DNA of 32,040 nt from a virus: positions 1 through 32,040 of IMG/VR virus record IMGVR_UViG_3300027833_000148. One strand, 5' to 3'. The translations under genes were made by a program, and so were the position numbers. This document shows positions 1 through 10,800 of this stretch, piece after piece. The notes beneath the pieces were generated by a model, which saw only the letters and a program-made list of their open reading frames with translations, did not search any database and was not told the origin of the DNA. How positions within the stretch are numbered: the first letter of the stretch is position 1; each line of letters starts with the position of its first letter.

Positions 1-1301
1 GTTTTATACCACCCTGTCATGTGGTCAAAAGTTCCAGAAGAAATGCCACCCGCTTCTGCGCCGGTTGTATTAGGCTTCAAGCGGTTGCCTGCGCCTTGTA
101 ATCTTGACATTGCAATCCAATCGTCTGAGGCACTAATTTCTTTTGATAATGCCCAATCAACTGGGAAGCCGCTCGTAAAAGCCTCTCCAGCGCTATTCAA
201 AGGATAACCCGGATTATGTAGTGCAAAAACCTCAGTCCCCGACTCAGGAGTCTTCATTGGTCTGCGGATGGCCATGTAGATAAATGTTGCATTAGCACTT
301 CCTGTAACACCACCACCATTCCCACCGAATCCAGTAGCATTTATATATTCAGAAGCAGTGCTAGATAGAGTTGCTTCATCGGCACTTGTATTGGGCCGCA
401 CATATTTGCCACCGGCAGTACCTTCAGATAAAAGTCCACGCATTGTGTCTAAAAGATTCCACGCACCTGAACCATCACTGCGTTTAACTAGAACCCATTG
501 AGGCTCAAATCCTGTGTTTGCAAAAAATTTAGCATTGCTATCAGTAGTAAAACTCCCACACTTAATAATATTCTCATCGCCATCATCACCAAAGCCTCCT
601 GCGTCTGAGGCGAATAGGTAGGCAACGTATGTTGCACCATTAGTTCCTACTCTAGCATCAGACCGCACAGTAAAGACAGAATCGGTTGGCGCTGTGTCAT
701 TCCATACCGTAATATCGTCCGTAGGTATGCCGGGCAGGTTTAAGTATAAGAACGCTTCTTGAGCAGTTACTGAAACGCCTTCTACATTGTCTATTGACGC
801 ATGATACACAGCCCAATCTGCCGCACTTGATGTGTTTTTAACTATTATACAAGCTGGCACACTGCCGAGTGCATGGGTAATATTCTGAGTAGCCCCCGTC
901 CCAGTATAAGTCACAACATCGAAGAATTTTTCAGCCTTGCGGAATGTCCATGAGGCAAAATCAATGCTGTTTTGATTGAGGTCACCTCTAGCTCCTATAG
1001 AAAACCCCGAAGCATCAAAGCTAGTAAGAGAATCACCATAAGTTGACTCGCCATTAGAAGTTGTCGAGTCTATCCTTTTAGTAGCACCTCTTTCCGTGTC
1101 ATAAAGACCGTGCGTTGCTGCGCTGTTCCTAGCTTTTATCCAAACCAAACCACCTTCACCAGCAAGGTCAAGACCGTTGGTAATAGTTTGAGTAGAGCTG
1201 TTACCGTCATACAAAAAAGTCGAGAAGACATCTTCAACGTATAAATTATCGCTGCCCGCATTACCCGAGGCTGCTTGAATTAATTTGTTACTAATTGACA
1301 T
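1..1301 (-). CDS. tail fibre-like protein, partial (C-terminus beyond window)
   Basis: About 433 codons are visible from an ATG at 1299-1301, and the frame stays open to base 1, so the gene is cut by the window edge. A good ribosome site (AAAGGAAATA) precedes the start, and a late promoter lies 38 nt further upstream. The protein is a clear paralogue of the next gene (1349-3280): the first ~34 residues are nearly identical, and later blocks such as AEKFFDVVT, YVAYLFASDAGGFGDDGDEN and IRRPMKTPE are shared, with divergent sequence between them. Repeated units of the type 'HxLGxxPxxIIVK ... VYH ... PTDSVF' suggest beta-sandwich modules like those in marine phage fibres or adhesins. A role in host recognition is inferred from location at the end of the baseplate/fibre cluster and from this modular pattern. 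Confidence 0.8.
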   Translation of the reverse strand, partial: MSISNKLIQAASGNAGSDNLYVEDVFSTFLYDGNSSTQTITNGLDLAGEGGLVWIKARNSAATHGLYDTERGATKRIDSTTSNGESTYGDSLTSFDASGFSIGARGDLNQNSIDFASWTFRKAEKFFDVVTYTGTGATQNITHALGSVPACIIVKNTSSAADWAVYHASIDNVEGVSVTAQEAFLYLNLPGIPTDDITVWNDTAPTDSVFTVRSDARVGTNGATYVAYLFASDAGGFGDDGDENIIKCGSFTTDSNAKFFANTGFEPQWVLVKRSDGSGAWNLLDTMRGLLSEGTAGGKYVRPNTSADEATLSSTASEYINATGFGGNGGGVTGSANATFIYMAIRRPMKTPESGTEVFALHNPGYPLNSAGEAFTSGFPVDWALSKEISASDDWIAMSRLQGAGNRLKPNTTGAEAGGISSGTFDHMTGWYK

Positions 1302-1339
1302 TTGAGTATTTCCTTTAATACCGTGATAATATTTCTATC

Positions 1340-1347
1340 TATTTATA
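1340..1347 (-). promoter_or_regulatory. late promoter TATAAATA
   Basis: A perfect T4-type late motif on the minus strand lies between two fibre genes, upstream of the ATG at 1301. By T4 spacing the leader would be about 33 nt and would contain the AAAGGAAATA ribosome site. It also lies directly beside the stop codon of the preceding gene. Confidence 0.65.
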
Positions 1348-1348
1348 T

Positions 1349-3280
1349 TTATGCTATCGCTAAGAAGATGTAAGTATCGTTAGTTGCGTTAAGTTGAGCA
1401 GGAGCTGCTGCTGTTACTGTAAAGCCACTAGAGAGTGGGTCAATGTAGTCGGTGTTAGTGACTTCTGCGTCTGTATCGTTTAGCAGTAGATACGGATCGT
1501 CACCTGAAACAATTCCTCTCACGCTGTCCCATACATACCAGCCCCCAGTAGAGTTTGTACGCTTAATCATTACAAATCTAGCACCTGCCGAGAATCCACA
1601 ATCTACATTTACGTCTGACCCTGTTGTACCTGTGTAGCTTCCTACTTTGCTCACTCCTGCTAGTGTGGCAAAGAGGTAGTTTATAACTTGTTGATTAGAA
1701 CCAGGCGCATAATCTTGAAATTGAGTAGCTGTCAAAGTTGATCCAAAAACAGCGAAACTTTGTTGTGCATTCGTGGAGCTCAAAGATAAATATTTACTCA
1801 GTCCTAAAGCTGAGTGATAAACATAAAACCCCCCAGAACTATCAGATTTAGAAATCATCATCTCTGGTACTACACCTAAATTATGATACTGGGCAGGTTG
1901 AACTCCTGTCTGTGTTGATTTTCTTGAGGTTATGTCAAAGAAACCTGTAGCTCGTTTAAAGCTGAACATTGAATATATGCCGCCTGAACTATTAACGTTA
2001 CTGTCAGCATTAACAGTTACACCATCTTGGAGAAATTCTACTAAGCCTGTTGAATCAGTTGATTCTGGTCTAGGGTCATTTGGGTAGTAAAACTTCCCCG
2101 TTCCTCGAAGACTATCGTAAATTCTTCTAAAGTTCCCGGAGCTGCTAGTATTACCAAAAATAGCCATACTACCCGAAGCCATATTTATATTGCTGGTTAC
2201 CTTTTTTCCCGCACTACCATTTCCTGTGTACTCGGGTGATGCAAAAACCTCAGTCCCCGCTTCAGGAGTCTTCATCGGTCTGCGGATGGCTATGTAGATG
2301 TGGAGGTCACTAGAAGCGTTTACCATATCTATTATGTTGCAACCTGTAGCAGTAAATTCTATAGCATTTACACCAAAAGATTCAATATCACTTTTATTCG
2401 CCCATAATCTTGCATCTTCTCCTCCGGTGTATACTCCTCTGCTATTATCAAACAGATTCCAATCGCCTGTGCCAACAGTTGACTTTATAAGCATAAATTG
2501 CGGCTCAAAACCTAAATTAACTGCCACAGGAGTGCCGCCGCCTGCGCCTGTATAACTCCCACACTTAACAATATTTTCATCGCCATCGTCTCCAAAGCCA
2601 CCTGCGTCTGAGGCGAATAGGTAGGCTACATAGGTTTCTCCTGAAATATTTACAGAATTCGCAGTTCCTACACTAAACACAGAGTCAGTAGGCTCTGTAT
2701 CATTAAAAGTGACAGAAGTAGTTGCAGAAGCGTTTGTACTATTTAAAGTTAAGTATTTAGTCGCTCCAGGAGACGTATGATAAACAATCCAAGACCGTGC
2801 AGCGGAGGTGCATTTAATTATTATCATTCCCGGAACTGAGCCAAGATTATGCGCTATAGTTCTTCCCGCAGTAGAATTTCCCGTCCAAGTCACAACATCA
2901 AAGAATTTCTCAGCCTTGCGGAATGTCCATGAGGCAACGTCATCGCCGTTGTAATTAAGCCCTAAATATGAACCAAGAGTGAAACCATTAGAGTTAAAAG
3001 ACGTAATCATTGTGTTGTTGTCATACTCTGCACTGGTTGCATTAGAAACTAAACCTTTGTCTCCTCCTCTTACTGTATCTATTAACATATGACCAAAAGC
3101 ATTGTCTCGGCTTTTACCCCAAACTAAGCCGCCTTCACCCGCTAAATCAATACCGTTAGTTATGACATTTGTAGAGCTGTTACCGTCATACAAAAAAGTA
3201 GAGAAGACATCCTCAACGTATAAATTATCGCTGCCCGCATTGCCCGAGGCAGCTTGAAGTAATTTTTTAGTAATTGACAT
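1349..3280 (-). CDS. tail fibre-like protein with repeated lectin-like modules
   Basis: 643 aa. The ATG at 3280 follows AAAGGAAATA, the same ribosome site as its paralogue at 1301. At least two copies of a unit are visible, with the pattern 'FFD(V/I)T... HNLG.VP.M(I/M)I.K ... VYH ... KYLSL ... YLFA ... K.GSYTG'. They lie in the N-terminal and C-terminal halves. Residues 1-34 (ending in a LYVEDVFSTFLYDG-like block) match the next gene and may be the attachment segment. No catalytic motif is visible. Its place after other fibre genes and its modular, Ser/Thr/Gly-rich make-up suggest a distal fibre or adhesin protein. Family identity and receptor are unknown. Confidence 0.8.
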   Translation of the reverse strand: MSITKKLLQAASGNAGSDNLYVEDVFSTFLYDGNSSTNVITNGIDLAGEGGLVWGKSRDNAFGHMLIDTVRGGDKGLVSNATSAEYDNNTMITSFNSNGFTLGSYLGLNYNGDDVASWTFRKAEKFFDVVTWTGNSTAGRTIAHNLGSVPGMIIIKCTSAARSWIVYHTSPGATKYLTLNSTNASATTSVTFNDTEPTDSVFSVGTANSVNISGETYVAYLFASDAGGFGDDGDENIVKCGSYTGAGGGTPVAVNLGFEPQFMLIKSTVGTGDWNLFDNSRGVYTGGEDARLWANKSDIESFGVNAIEFTATGCNIIDMVNASSDLHIYIAIRRPMKTPEAGTEVFASPEYTGNGSAGKKVTSNINMASGSMAIFGNTSSSGNFRRIYDSLRGTGKFYYPNDPRPESTDSTGLVEFLQDGVTVNADSNVNSSGGIYSMFSFKRATGFFDITSRKSTQTGVQPAQYHNLGVVPEMMISKSDSSGGFYVYHSALGLSKYLSLSSTNAQQSFAVFGSTLTATQFQDYAPGSNQQVINYLFATLAGVSKVGSYTGTTGSDVNVDCGFSAGARFVMIKRTNSTGGWYVWDSVRGIVSGDDPYLLLNDTDAEVTNTDYIDPLSSGFTVTAAAPAQLNATNDTYIFLAIA

Positions 3281-3292
3281 TAAATATTTCCT

Positions 3293-4570
3293 TTAAGAAA
3301 GTGCTAATCCCGCAACAAAGCCGTACCAAGTAGTACCGCCATCGCAAGTAATGAATACCAGAACGTCAGTGCCTGACGCTGTAAGAGTTGGTGCAGTTGC
3401 AGATGGCCAATCTACTGAAGCAGGCCAATTTTGTGCAGCAGACCCACCGTTGATCAATTTAATAGTGAAACCACAAAGCTCATCAGTTGCTGTAGGGTTA
3501 GTGAAAGTCCAAGTTGTAGCACCTGTAGTAGTCGCTGTGACTGAATTACCTAACGTCATATCAATGGTTTTAGCGCCTGTTGCGTTACCGATAGCATTAG
3601 TAATCTCGCCGTAATCTTTTAAGTTTATTGCTGATACTGTTTGATCTGCTCCTATAACTTCTCCTGCGAGAGTCATTCCTGTAATAGTAGGAGCAGTCCC
3701 TAGAACTGCCGCTCCAGTTCCAGTTTTTGATGTTACCCCAGTGCCTCCGTTTGCTACTGGAAGAGTGCCAGTGACATTAGATGCTAAGTTAGCAAAAGTA
3801 GTGCTAGTTGATCCAGTGCCTCCGTTTGCTATTGGAAGAGTACCAGTGATTTGTGAAGTCAAATCTACATTAGCTAAAGTGCCACCTAAAGTAAGATTGC
3901 CAGAGGTACTAACAGTTCCTGTTAATGTGATACCGTTAACTGTGCCAGTAGTGCCTACGCTTGTAACTGTTCCTCCGCTTGCCCTAACAAGTATAGAGCC
4001 GCCCATTCCAGAGTGATTTGTACAATAGTAATATAGATTATCAGGTGCATCTTGTTCTAACGTTACTTTAGTATATGACCCTGCACTGCCAGGTGTTCCT
4101 ACAGCAGTAACTCCTACTGTGTAAGCAGACCCTCCTCCATGTGTACCGTCTGCGGTAATACTTAACCGTAGAGGATGTCCTGCATTTGAACTATCAGATT
4201 GATCAAATATATATGATACAGAAGGCACTAATCTAGCAATTTGCTGTTCAGTTCCGTCTAAATAAAACTTATTACCTGATCCACTATTTGCTACCGTAAC
4301 TGCAATGCTTGAAGTTCCAGTTTTAGAATCAAGCTGTGTCTGAATTGCAGATGTGACACCTGTAGTAAAATTTATTTGTGCTGCTGTTGCAGTCACTCCT
4401 AAATTAGTTAGTGCAGTTGAAGCACTAGCTACGTCTGATAAGTTACTAGCCGCCGTCAATTTATTAGCAGTAGCCAGTTCTACTTCGGTCTTTAGATTCG
4501 TAAAGTTAGTATCAACCTCATTGTTGGTTAGCGGACTACCCTTAGTGGATCTTAACGTAATAGCTGCCAT
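3293..4570 (-). CDS. tail fibre-like protein with cupredoxin-like domain
   Basis: 425 aa. The start is an ATG after AAAGGG. Residues 1-30 hold the 'LTNNEVDTNFTNL' type N-terminus seen on many phage fibre proteins and echoed by the 161-aa protein at 27068-27553. Residues ~88-197 form a compact domain with GHPL (His132) and C183-T-N-H186-S-G-M189, the spacing of a type-1 copper cupredoxin. Residues ~240-285 carry two copies of the fibre motif GTLP(I/V)ANGGTG. The C-terminal ~95 residues form a beta-rich domain (TWTFTNP ... FITCDGGTTWYGF) also seen at the end of other phage fibres. It is probably a structural fibre or decoration protein. Copper binding is inferred from ligand spacing alone. Confidence 0.8.
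   Translation of the reverse strand: MAAITLRSTKGSPLTNNEVDTNFTNLKTEVELATANKLTAASNLSDVASASTALTNLGVTATAAQINFTTGVTSAIQTQLDSKTGTSSIAVTVANSGSGNKFYLDGTEQQIARLVPSVSYIFDQSDSSNAGHPLRLSITADGTHGGGSAYTVGVTAVGTPGSAGSYTKVTLEQDAPDNLYYYCTNHSGMGGSILVRASGGTVTSVGTTGTVNGITLTGTVSTSGNLTLGGTLANVDLTSQITGTLPIANGGTGSTSTTFANLASNVTGTLPVANGGTGVTSKTGTGAAVLGTAPTITGMTLAGEVIGADQTVSAINLKDYGEITNAIGNATGAKTIDMTLGNSVTATTTGATTWTFTNPTATDELCGFTIKLINGGSAAQNWPASVDWPSATAPTLTASGTDVLVFITCDGGTTWYGFVAGLALS
3741..3850 (-). repeat. two ~35-bp direct repeats encoding LP(I/V)ANGGTG
   Basis: Bases 3741-3775 and 3816-3850 match except at three positions, with a 75-bp period. They encode the GTLP(I/V)ANGGTG(V/S) fibre motif. Such repeats are common in phage fibre shafts and allow recombination. 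Confidence 0.8.
3980..4309 (-). other. cupredoxin-like domain (within 3293-4570 CDS)
   Basis: This is the ~110-residue domain coding for 'NKFYLDG ... YIFDQSDSSNAGHPLRLS ... YYYCTNHSGMGGSI'. The N-terminal His sits in an N-x-G-H-P context and the C-terminal loop is C-x2-H-x2-M, the arrangement of mononuclear blue copper sites. Confidence 0.6.
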
Positions 4571-4574
4571 TTAA

Positions 4575-4820
4575 TTACCCTTTGAAATTGAGTGCATCTA
4601 AGATTAGTTTTAAGGAATCTTTGATAGTTGACACTTCACATTTTAATGTATTTATATCATCTTCATATTGAAGAATTTTTTGATTTTTCGCATCTCTTAT
4701 ACTGCGAGCGTTTTTATATTCGGATAAAGCGGCATTGTCAGTAGTAACAATACTTTTTGAATGTGCATCCCGATAAAGACTAGGAGTGTCTTCTACTTTT
4801 AAGTATTTAGGTGAAGACAT
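4575..4820 (-). CDS. small structural protein with C-terminal coiled coil, unknown function
   Basis: 81 aa, lying 2 nt after the giant gene and 4 nt before the fibre gene, so part of the same operon. The N-terminus (KYLKVEDTPSLYRDAHSKSI) looks like a short beta segment found on small proteins of marine T4-like phages (from memory, not searched). Residues ~42-78 are charged, with heptad-like Leu/Ile spacing, and predict a coiled coil. It may be a minor virion protein or a fibre connector. The family is not named. Confidence 0.7.
   Translation of the reverse strand: MSSPKYLKVEDTPSLYRDAHSKSIVTTDNAALSEYKNARSIRDAKNQKILQYEDDINTLKCEVSTIKDSLKLILDALNFKG
4649..4656 (-). promoter_or_regulatory. possible internal late promoter TATAAATA
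   Basis: A perfect late motif lies on the minus strand inside the 81-aa gene, ~78 nt before the start of the cupredoxin-fibre gene. It could give that fibre separate late transcription. An 8-mer in AT-rich coding DNA can also arise by chance. Confidence 0.3.
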
Positions 4821-4822
4821 TA

Positions 4823-7800
4823 TTATACCTGCAACGCATATGCTCTAAGTCCGGAAGACTTAGGTATAACTGCTGTATCAGGGCTGAGATGTACAATCTT
4901 AACTGCAAAGTATTTGAATCCAGTATATGTTACAGTAGATTTAGTCACTGCCCCCAAGACTGCTGCGGATGAAGGAGACCCTCCAGATACAGTAGCAGTA
5001 ACAGTTCCAGTGTAACCTCGTCCAGGGTTTAGTATGCGTATAGCAGTAACTACATTTGAAGCATTAAGAACTGCTTCTGCGGTTGCTCCGAATCCATTGC
5101 CCTGTAATTTTGCACTAGCTCCTGTAATAGCAACAAGAGAATTTATTGTTAAAGTTAATGCTGTGTCTGATGATATAGAAGAAACAGTTCCTGCTACAGC
5201 GCCTGTGCTGTCTAAAAGAACAGACCCCACTTCAAGTTCAGTTTCAAATGCAGTGCCAGACCCAGTGACAGCAGTAGTGTTAGTCGCTGCGGTAAGTGTT
5301 CCGGTCAGTGCAACAGCATCAGTCAATGTTACTGTGGGTGCGCTTGAGTAACCTGCACCGCCTGATGTTATAGCGACTGCTGATATACGAGATACATCAT
5401 ACTCAAGTATTCCTGATCCGTTTACTCCCCATCCAGATGCTTTTGCGGGTATTTTGTATGAGTACTCTGCAAATGCTTCTGTTCCTACAAAAGGAGTTTC
5501 ATCGGCACCTAACTTCTTCCATGAGATTTCGTTTAAGAAATCGGCATCGTCTGCTGCGTTTAAAACTTTAGCATAAACTTCAACCGCTGTACCAGCAGGT
5601 ATCTTATTATCAAGATAGACTTTCAAGTCTTCTGCATCTTGTCCTTCCGCAAGAATTACTTGCCTTGAGATATACTTAGAATCTGCATTGCCACCCACTG
5701 CAACTTCTTCTGCAATTACTGGACTGTTGATCTTGTTAACAAGTGCTAACATATCTAAACCAGCTAAGTCTACCATTGGACCTACATTATTAGAAGTTGT
5801 AGATAATGTAAACTGAAGTCTACCTGTTTTACTTCCATTAAATGGTGAAACTTGCTCATTTGAATAGCTGTATATAGTTTTCTCTTCATCTAACTCTTCT
5901 GTTGATTGTATGCGTACATTAGAGTAAGTAGTGTTTGCACTAGTTGCTCCTGTTTTAGTAAATGCAATCTTAGGAGTTATAGTTCCCCTGTTATCAGGAT
6001 TGACAGTTGCAGCTTTAATAACATGTGCGCTTATTGCACGATTATTGATTGATGCAATATCAACATAAGTAGTGCCATTGCCTATCATGTCACCTACAGT
6101 AAAGTATCCATTAGTAACTTCAAGCTCGTATGTAGAGTTGCCTCTATCAAAGAACTTGTGAATTGCACGATTTAGTACCGCAGTAATTACTGCAACTGTA
6201 CTAGGACTTCCGCCGCCAGATAGTGTAATAGTAGGTGCTGATGTATATCCACTACCAGGATTAGTTAAAGTAATAGCTGTTACGGCTCCGCCAGATTCAG
6301 TAGCAGTTGCAGTAGCACCTGTGCCGCCGCCTCCACTAAATGCTATTGTAGGGGCTGAACTATATCCCGCACCAGCCGTGCCAATGGTAAACTTAAATCC
6401 ATGTATCGCATCAGCTTTAGTAAACTTAGGCGTGGGGATTTTACCATTTGTCAAAGTAGTGTCCCATGTTGTGTGATCTACTTTGATCCAATCCGTGTTC
6501 TTATTAGTAGTATTAAGAACGAAGTTAGTATTCACATCAAACTTGGCTCGTCTCAATACAAACATTAAATCTTCTGACTGATGTGCTGACCAGCTTCTGT
6601 TATTTGCTGAAGTGAATAAAACACCAGTGTGTGCTTGCTTACTGACTCGTGAAGTTTTTCCTAGTTCAGTTCCGCCTAACTCAGCAACATAAACTTCGTA
6701 ACCGGGATCATCTGCATCTGGGATTAGAACCATACAGTATTCAGTATTATTCTCAAGATGTACAGGGTTCTTAAACTTGAAATTTGTACTTTCATAATTT
6801 ATAGTACCATCACCATTGATAGTAGAAGTATAACAATGAGACCTTCTCATATGAACTTCACCATTAGGGATAATAGTAGTACCAGGTACACCATTTACCA
6901 TATTTCTAATTTGAAGTTTTATTCCGTTGTTATTTTCTTCTGCGGAAATTGATCTAAAGAATATATCAGCAGAAGTAATATACATGCCACCTGGCATATC
7001 TTCAACGAAGAATGTCTGTGCCGTTGGGTCTGAAGGCTCGCCATAAAGACCATAGTCTAAGCAGAACAAGTCAAAATCAGAGAAATCAAACTGGAATGCT
7101 TCTACTGCAACCGCAGCGAGAGTTGAGTCTGTAGTTGCATCATCTACAGTGTCAGTAAACGATGTTTTAGTGACCGGAACTGTAGCAGCAAGAGCATTGC
7201 CACCTGACAAGTTGCCAACAGTAAGTGACACTTTGTCAACAAAGTTGAAAGAATTAACCGCACTCGCAATTTCTGTATCGTCAAGCTCATCTCTAAACTT
7301 AGTTGCAGTAACCGTATGTACGCCGCCTGTATTACTATCAATATTGTTAGATACATCTTCAATTATAACTGAATTTACTGAAGCTTGTACAGTGGTAGTA
7401 GTCTTGGTTCCAGAATTATAGGTAGTCCCTTCTTCTGCAATTACAACTTTATTATTGATTGCCTTTGCTTGATCAAAAATGAAAGAATCTCTGTCATCAT
7501 AATCAATTGTGTATTGAGTACCATCAAACCGTTTCATAAGAGTAGTAGTTACTCCGTTGGCTTGGCTAACCGAAACTTCAATGTCTTGTTTGTTGAGTTC
7601 AGACGCAGTGACGCCAGTAGCTATCACTTCACCAGTAGTTGTCACTACTTCGTGGCGCACTGATGTATCCGAAGTTGCAAGAGTGGACTTTTCAACATTT
7701 GCAGCAGTCTGCACTGAAGCTAAAGTTGCTGAATCGGTAGTAGTAGTTTCTATGTGTCTTACTTCTGGAAGTATTGGGTCTGACGGCATAGGTGTCTTAG

Positions 7801-10800
7801 TAGCACCTGGGAAATTTATTCTAATATTCTTAGTGTGATTCGCAGTAAATATTGCTTGTGCAAATGAAGTAGTAGAAGTTATTGATTCGGCATTTGAAAC
7901 TTGAATTACCAAGTCTCCGGTTCTGAACTCACCGGTGTTTGCACTGATAGTAAAACTTCCTCTACCATTAGCATTAGATGTAAGTGATCCTTTTCTTACC
8001 CCATCCATCGTAATCATGTGCTGAGAATTTGGTAACAATCCTTCTACTGAACCACTAATAGAAACTGGTTGCATGAAAGTATCTGTCAAAGCATTGTGAA
8101 CAACACTAGTGTCTTCTGCTACATAATATGGAACTCTTTTCTCCCATATAGAAGTAGAGTTAGCTGGAATTGCTCCTTCAGTTATCCAATTTACGCCGTA
8201 TTCAGATTCCGTAGAAAAAGTACCTTGTCCGAAGTCAGGAGGATTTCCTCCAACAGTACTTGCTACTTGTTCCCAAGCTCCCCATTGTAGTTTCCAACCA
8301 GATGTAGTTCCGTCTGCCGCAAGTAAAGAACCTTGATTGAGGTGATCATACTCGCCGTTAATATTTTCGTAAGGCTCAGGCGAAGAGTTGAAATCATACC
8401 AACTATCTTGAGATGGTGTCAACGTAAGACTTCCATTGTAGCTACCAGTCGCAATAGGAGTTACTGCAGGTGTTACCGCAGTAGCATTAATAGTGACGGC
8501 AGTGGAAACTAGTCCATTATCCAGTGCAAGTGTGAAAGTTTCTGCTGCACTGTCAGCGTCTACTGTAGCAGCAAATGTAGCAAATGCATCACCGGCAGAA
8601 TCAACTGTAAAGTTACCTGTCAATGAGACGCCGCCGATATCGGCTGTAGTAACCCCAGTGATGGTATAAGGCACAAGTGTACCGGACGCTACGTTGTCTG
8701 TCTCAAGTGTTATAGTAAATGAACTGCCTTCGTTTACAGCAGTCTTTGATCTAACTAACGCATATGATGGTTGTCCTGCTGCAACTGGTACAGGAGGTGG
8801 AGATACTGCAACTGGAACTGTGGCAACTGCTGTTGGTGCAACGTCTGGTGTAGAGGGATCTGAAAATAGTAGTTCACTTACAACATTGCGATGCTTACTA
8901 GCTTGTAACTGACTTGTATATACTGATTCAAAAAATGGAACATGGAACATATCGCCAGTTTGACCAGCAGTAGTTCCTGATGCATCTGCTTTGAATCCTA
9001 TGATAGTTGTATCAAAAGCTGCACGGAGTTCACGATTTTTAATGTCAATAGAACACTTGTTATCTTGGTGTGTTACATTATTGATGCCGAAGCCAGTGAA
9101 CGAATCTACCATGAATCCGTTTTTGAACCTGTCAACTCCACTAGCATTTAGTATTTTAACTTCGCCTGCTTGCTTTTCTAATAAAGTAAGTGTGGTGTAG
9201 TATTCTAGATTTGAAATTCTTTCCTCTAGTCCACCAATATCACTCATAGTGTATCTTTTGTTTTTCTCTAAACGAATAGATAATGCTAAGTCTTGTCGTC
9301 CGTATGTCTTTGCTGCGGATTTTGCTAAACAAGGATATGGGGGCAAGAATCCTCTTGCAAGTGTCATTGCCTTCGGAGGAGCTTCTGGGGTTTTAGGATT
9401 AATTTCTGGTATGCTTTTTAGTACTCTGATAATGCCTTCAGCAGTGATAACAACTCTGTATGCTTCTGCTAAGTAGTATTCTAAGTCAGTAGTAAAGCTC
9501 AGTACAGGAACTGGATTGGTTAACCCATTTGACGGCCTGTCAATAGTTTCTATTATTGCTGGATTTACTGTTGCTCCTCCAATAGTAGTAGAGTTAGCGG
9601 CAGTATTTGCTATATAAGGTCTAAAGTCAATAGAGTTCTTTAGATCAAAAACTCCCCCAGTTGATGAAGAGTACAATGGAATTTCTTCAGTTTTAATTCC
9701 AGTTGAACCAGTATCGTCTACAGGATAAGAATCTACACAAGTGAAAGTAGGTCCAGATACTGTACGGCTGAAATAGTCTAGTTTTACTGTAATATATCTG
9801 AAAGTTCCAGTGTTGAGTGTACTGCCAATTCGTTTCTGGATAGAACCTAAGTTGTACGAGTTGTCTCGTTGGCCGTTATCTACAATAAAATCACGAGTAA
9901 CGTCTCGGACACCTGTCTCATAGTCTGCATTATCTGTTGCTAATATTTGTTTGACATTAAAGATATCACTTATGCCAAGAGAGTATTTTCCGCTTGCTGA
10001 GTTTGCATTAGTAGTAGCATCAATCTTGACCAATCTATTTTCAAGTAAGGCTTTTGCAATGGGGGCGGTGTTAGCAACTTGCGTATTTACAAATAATCTA
10101 ACGTCACGAGTTCCGCTTGCCGTAGTTCCGAGATCAATAGTTAGAGAAGTTCCGCTATTCTGAGTTACTTTCCCTGCGATTGGAATTATCTCGCCTTTCT
10201 TGAATGTAGTAGAATCTACAACAAACTCTGCCCTTGCAACTAGAGTCATGTTAGCTTCTGTTACTGCATTTGAAACTACGCCGTTGCCGAAAAAGAATGT
10301 CTGATTTGTTATGCCAGCAGCTACGTTTATTACACCAGCAGTATCGGCAGACAAGTCATACTCTTTTGTGAACTTAAAGTTGTAATCATATGCAGATGAG
10401 TTTGCTTGCAAAGTTTTAATGTGTGAATACGGAAGAGTCCAAATTAGCTTGTTGAAATTTGAATCATATACCTGTGCTTTGCCTCCAACTAATACAATAT
10501 CTGCAAATCCAGTTGCAGCAGTACTTTGGTAACTAATTCCTCTGACCGCAGTAAAGTCGCCGACAGACATTCTTATGTCGTATAAGTAAAGCTTATATAC
10601 TGCTGCTGCTGATCCTACTGTACCAGAGTGCAGAGAAATATGTCTAGTTTTAGCAGTACCTACTTTAGCGCCTGCAATAGAAGTAGCAGAGAAATTTGTG
10701 CCTGATACACCGTTCTGTACAGTATCATATAAGTCTACGATGCCATTTCCTACAGCACCGTCGCCTCCATCTATATCCCATGCGCCACATACATCATCTA

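Noticed and set aside
2182-2189. Perfect TATAAATA on the minus strand inside the 1349-3280 fibre gene
   Set aside because: No gene start lies downstream within a useful distance, and the motif encodes part of NINMAS. It is probably a chance match in AT-rich DNA.
7144-7838. Cluster of overlapping open frames (72-93 aa) within the giant gene on both strands
   Set aside because: They are shadows of a Thr/Val/Ala-rich coding sequence. No independent signals are seen.
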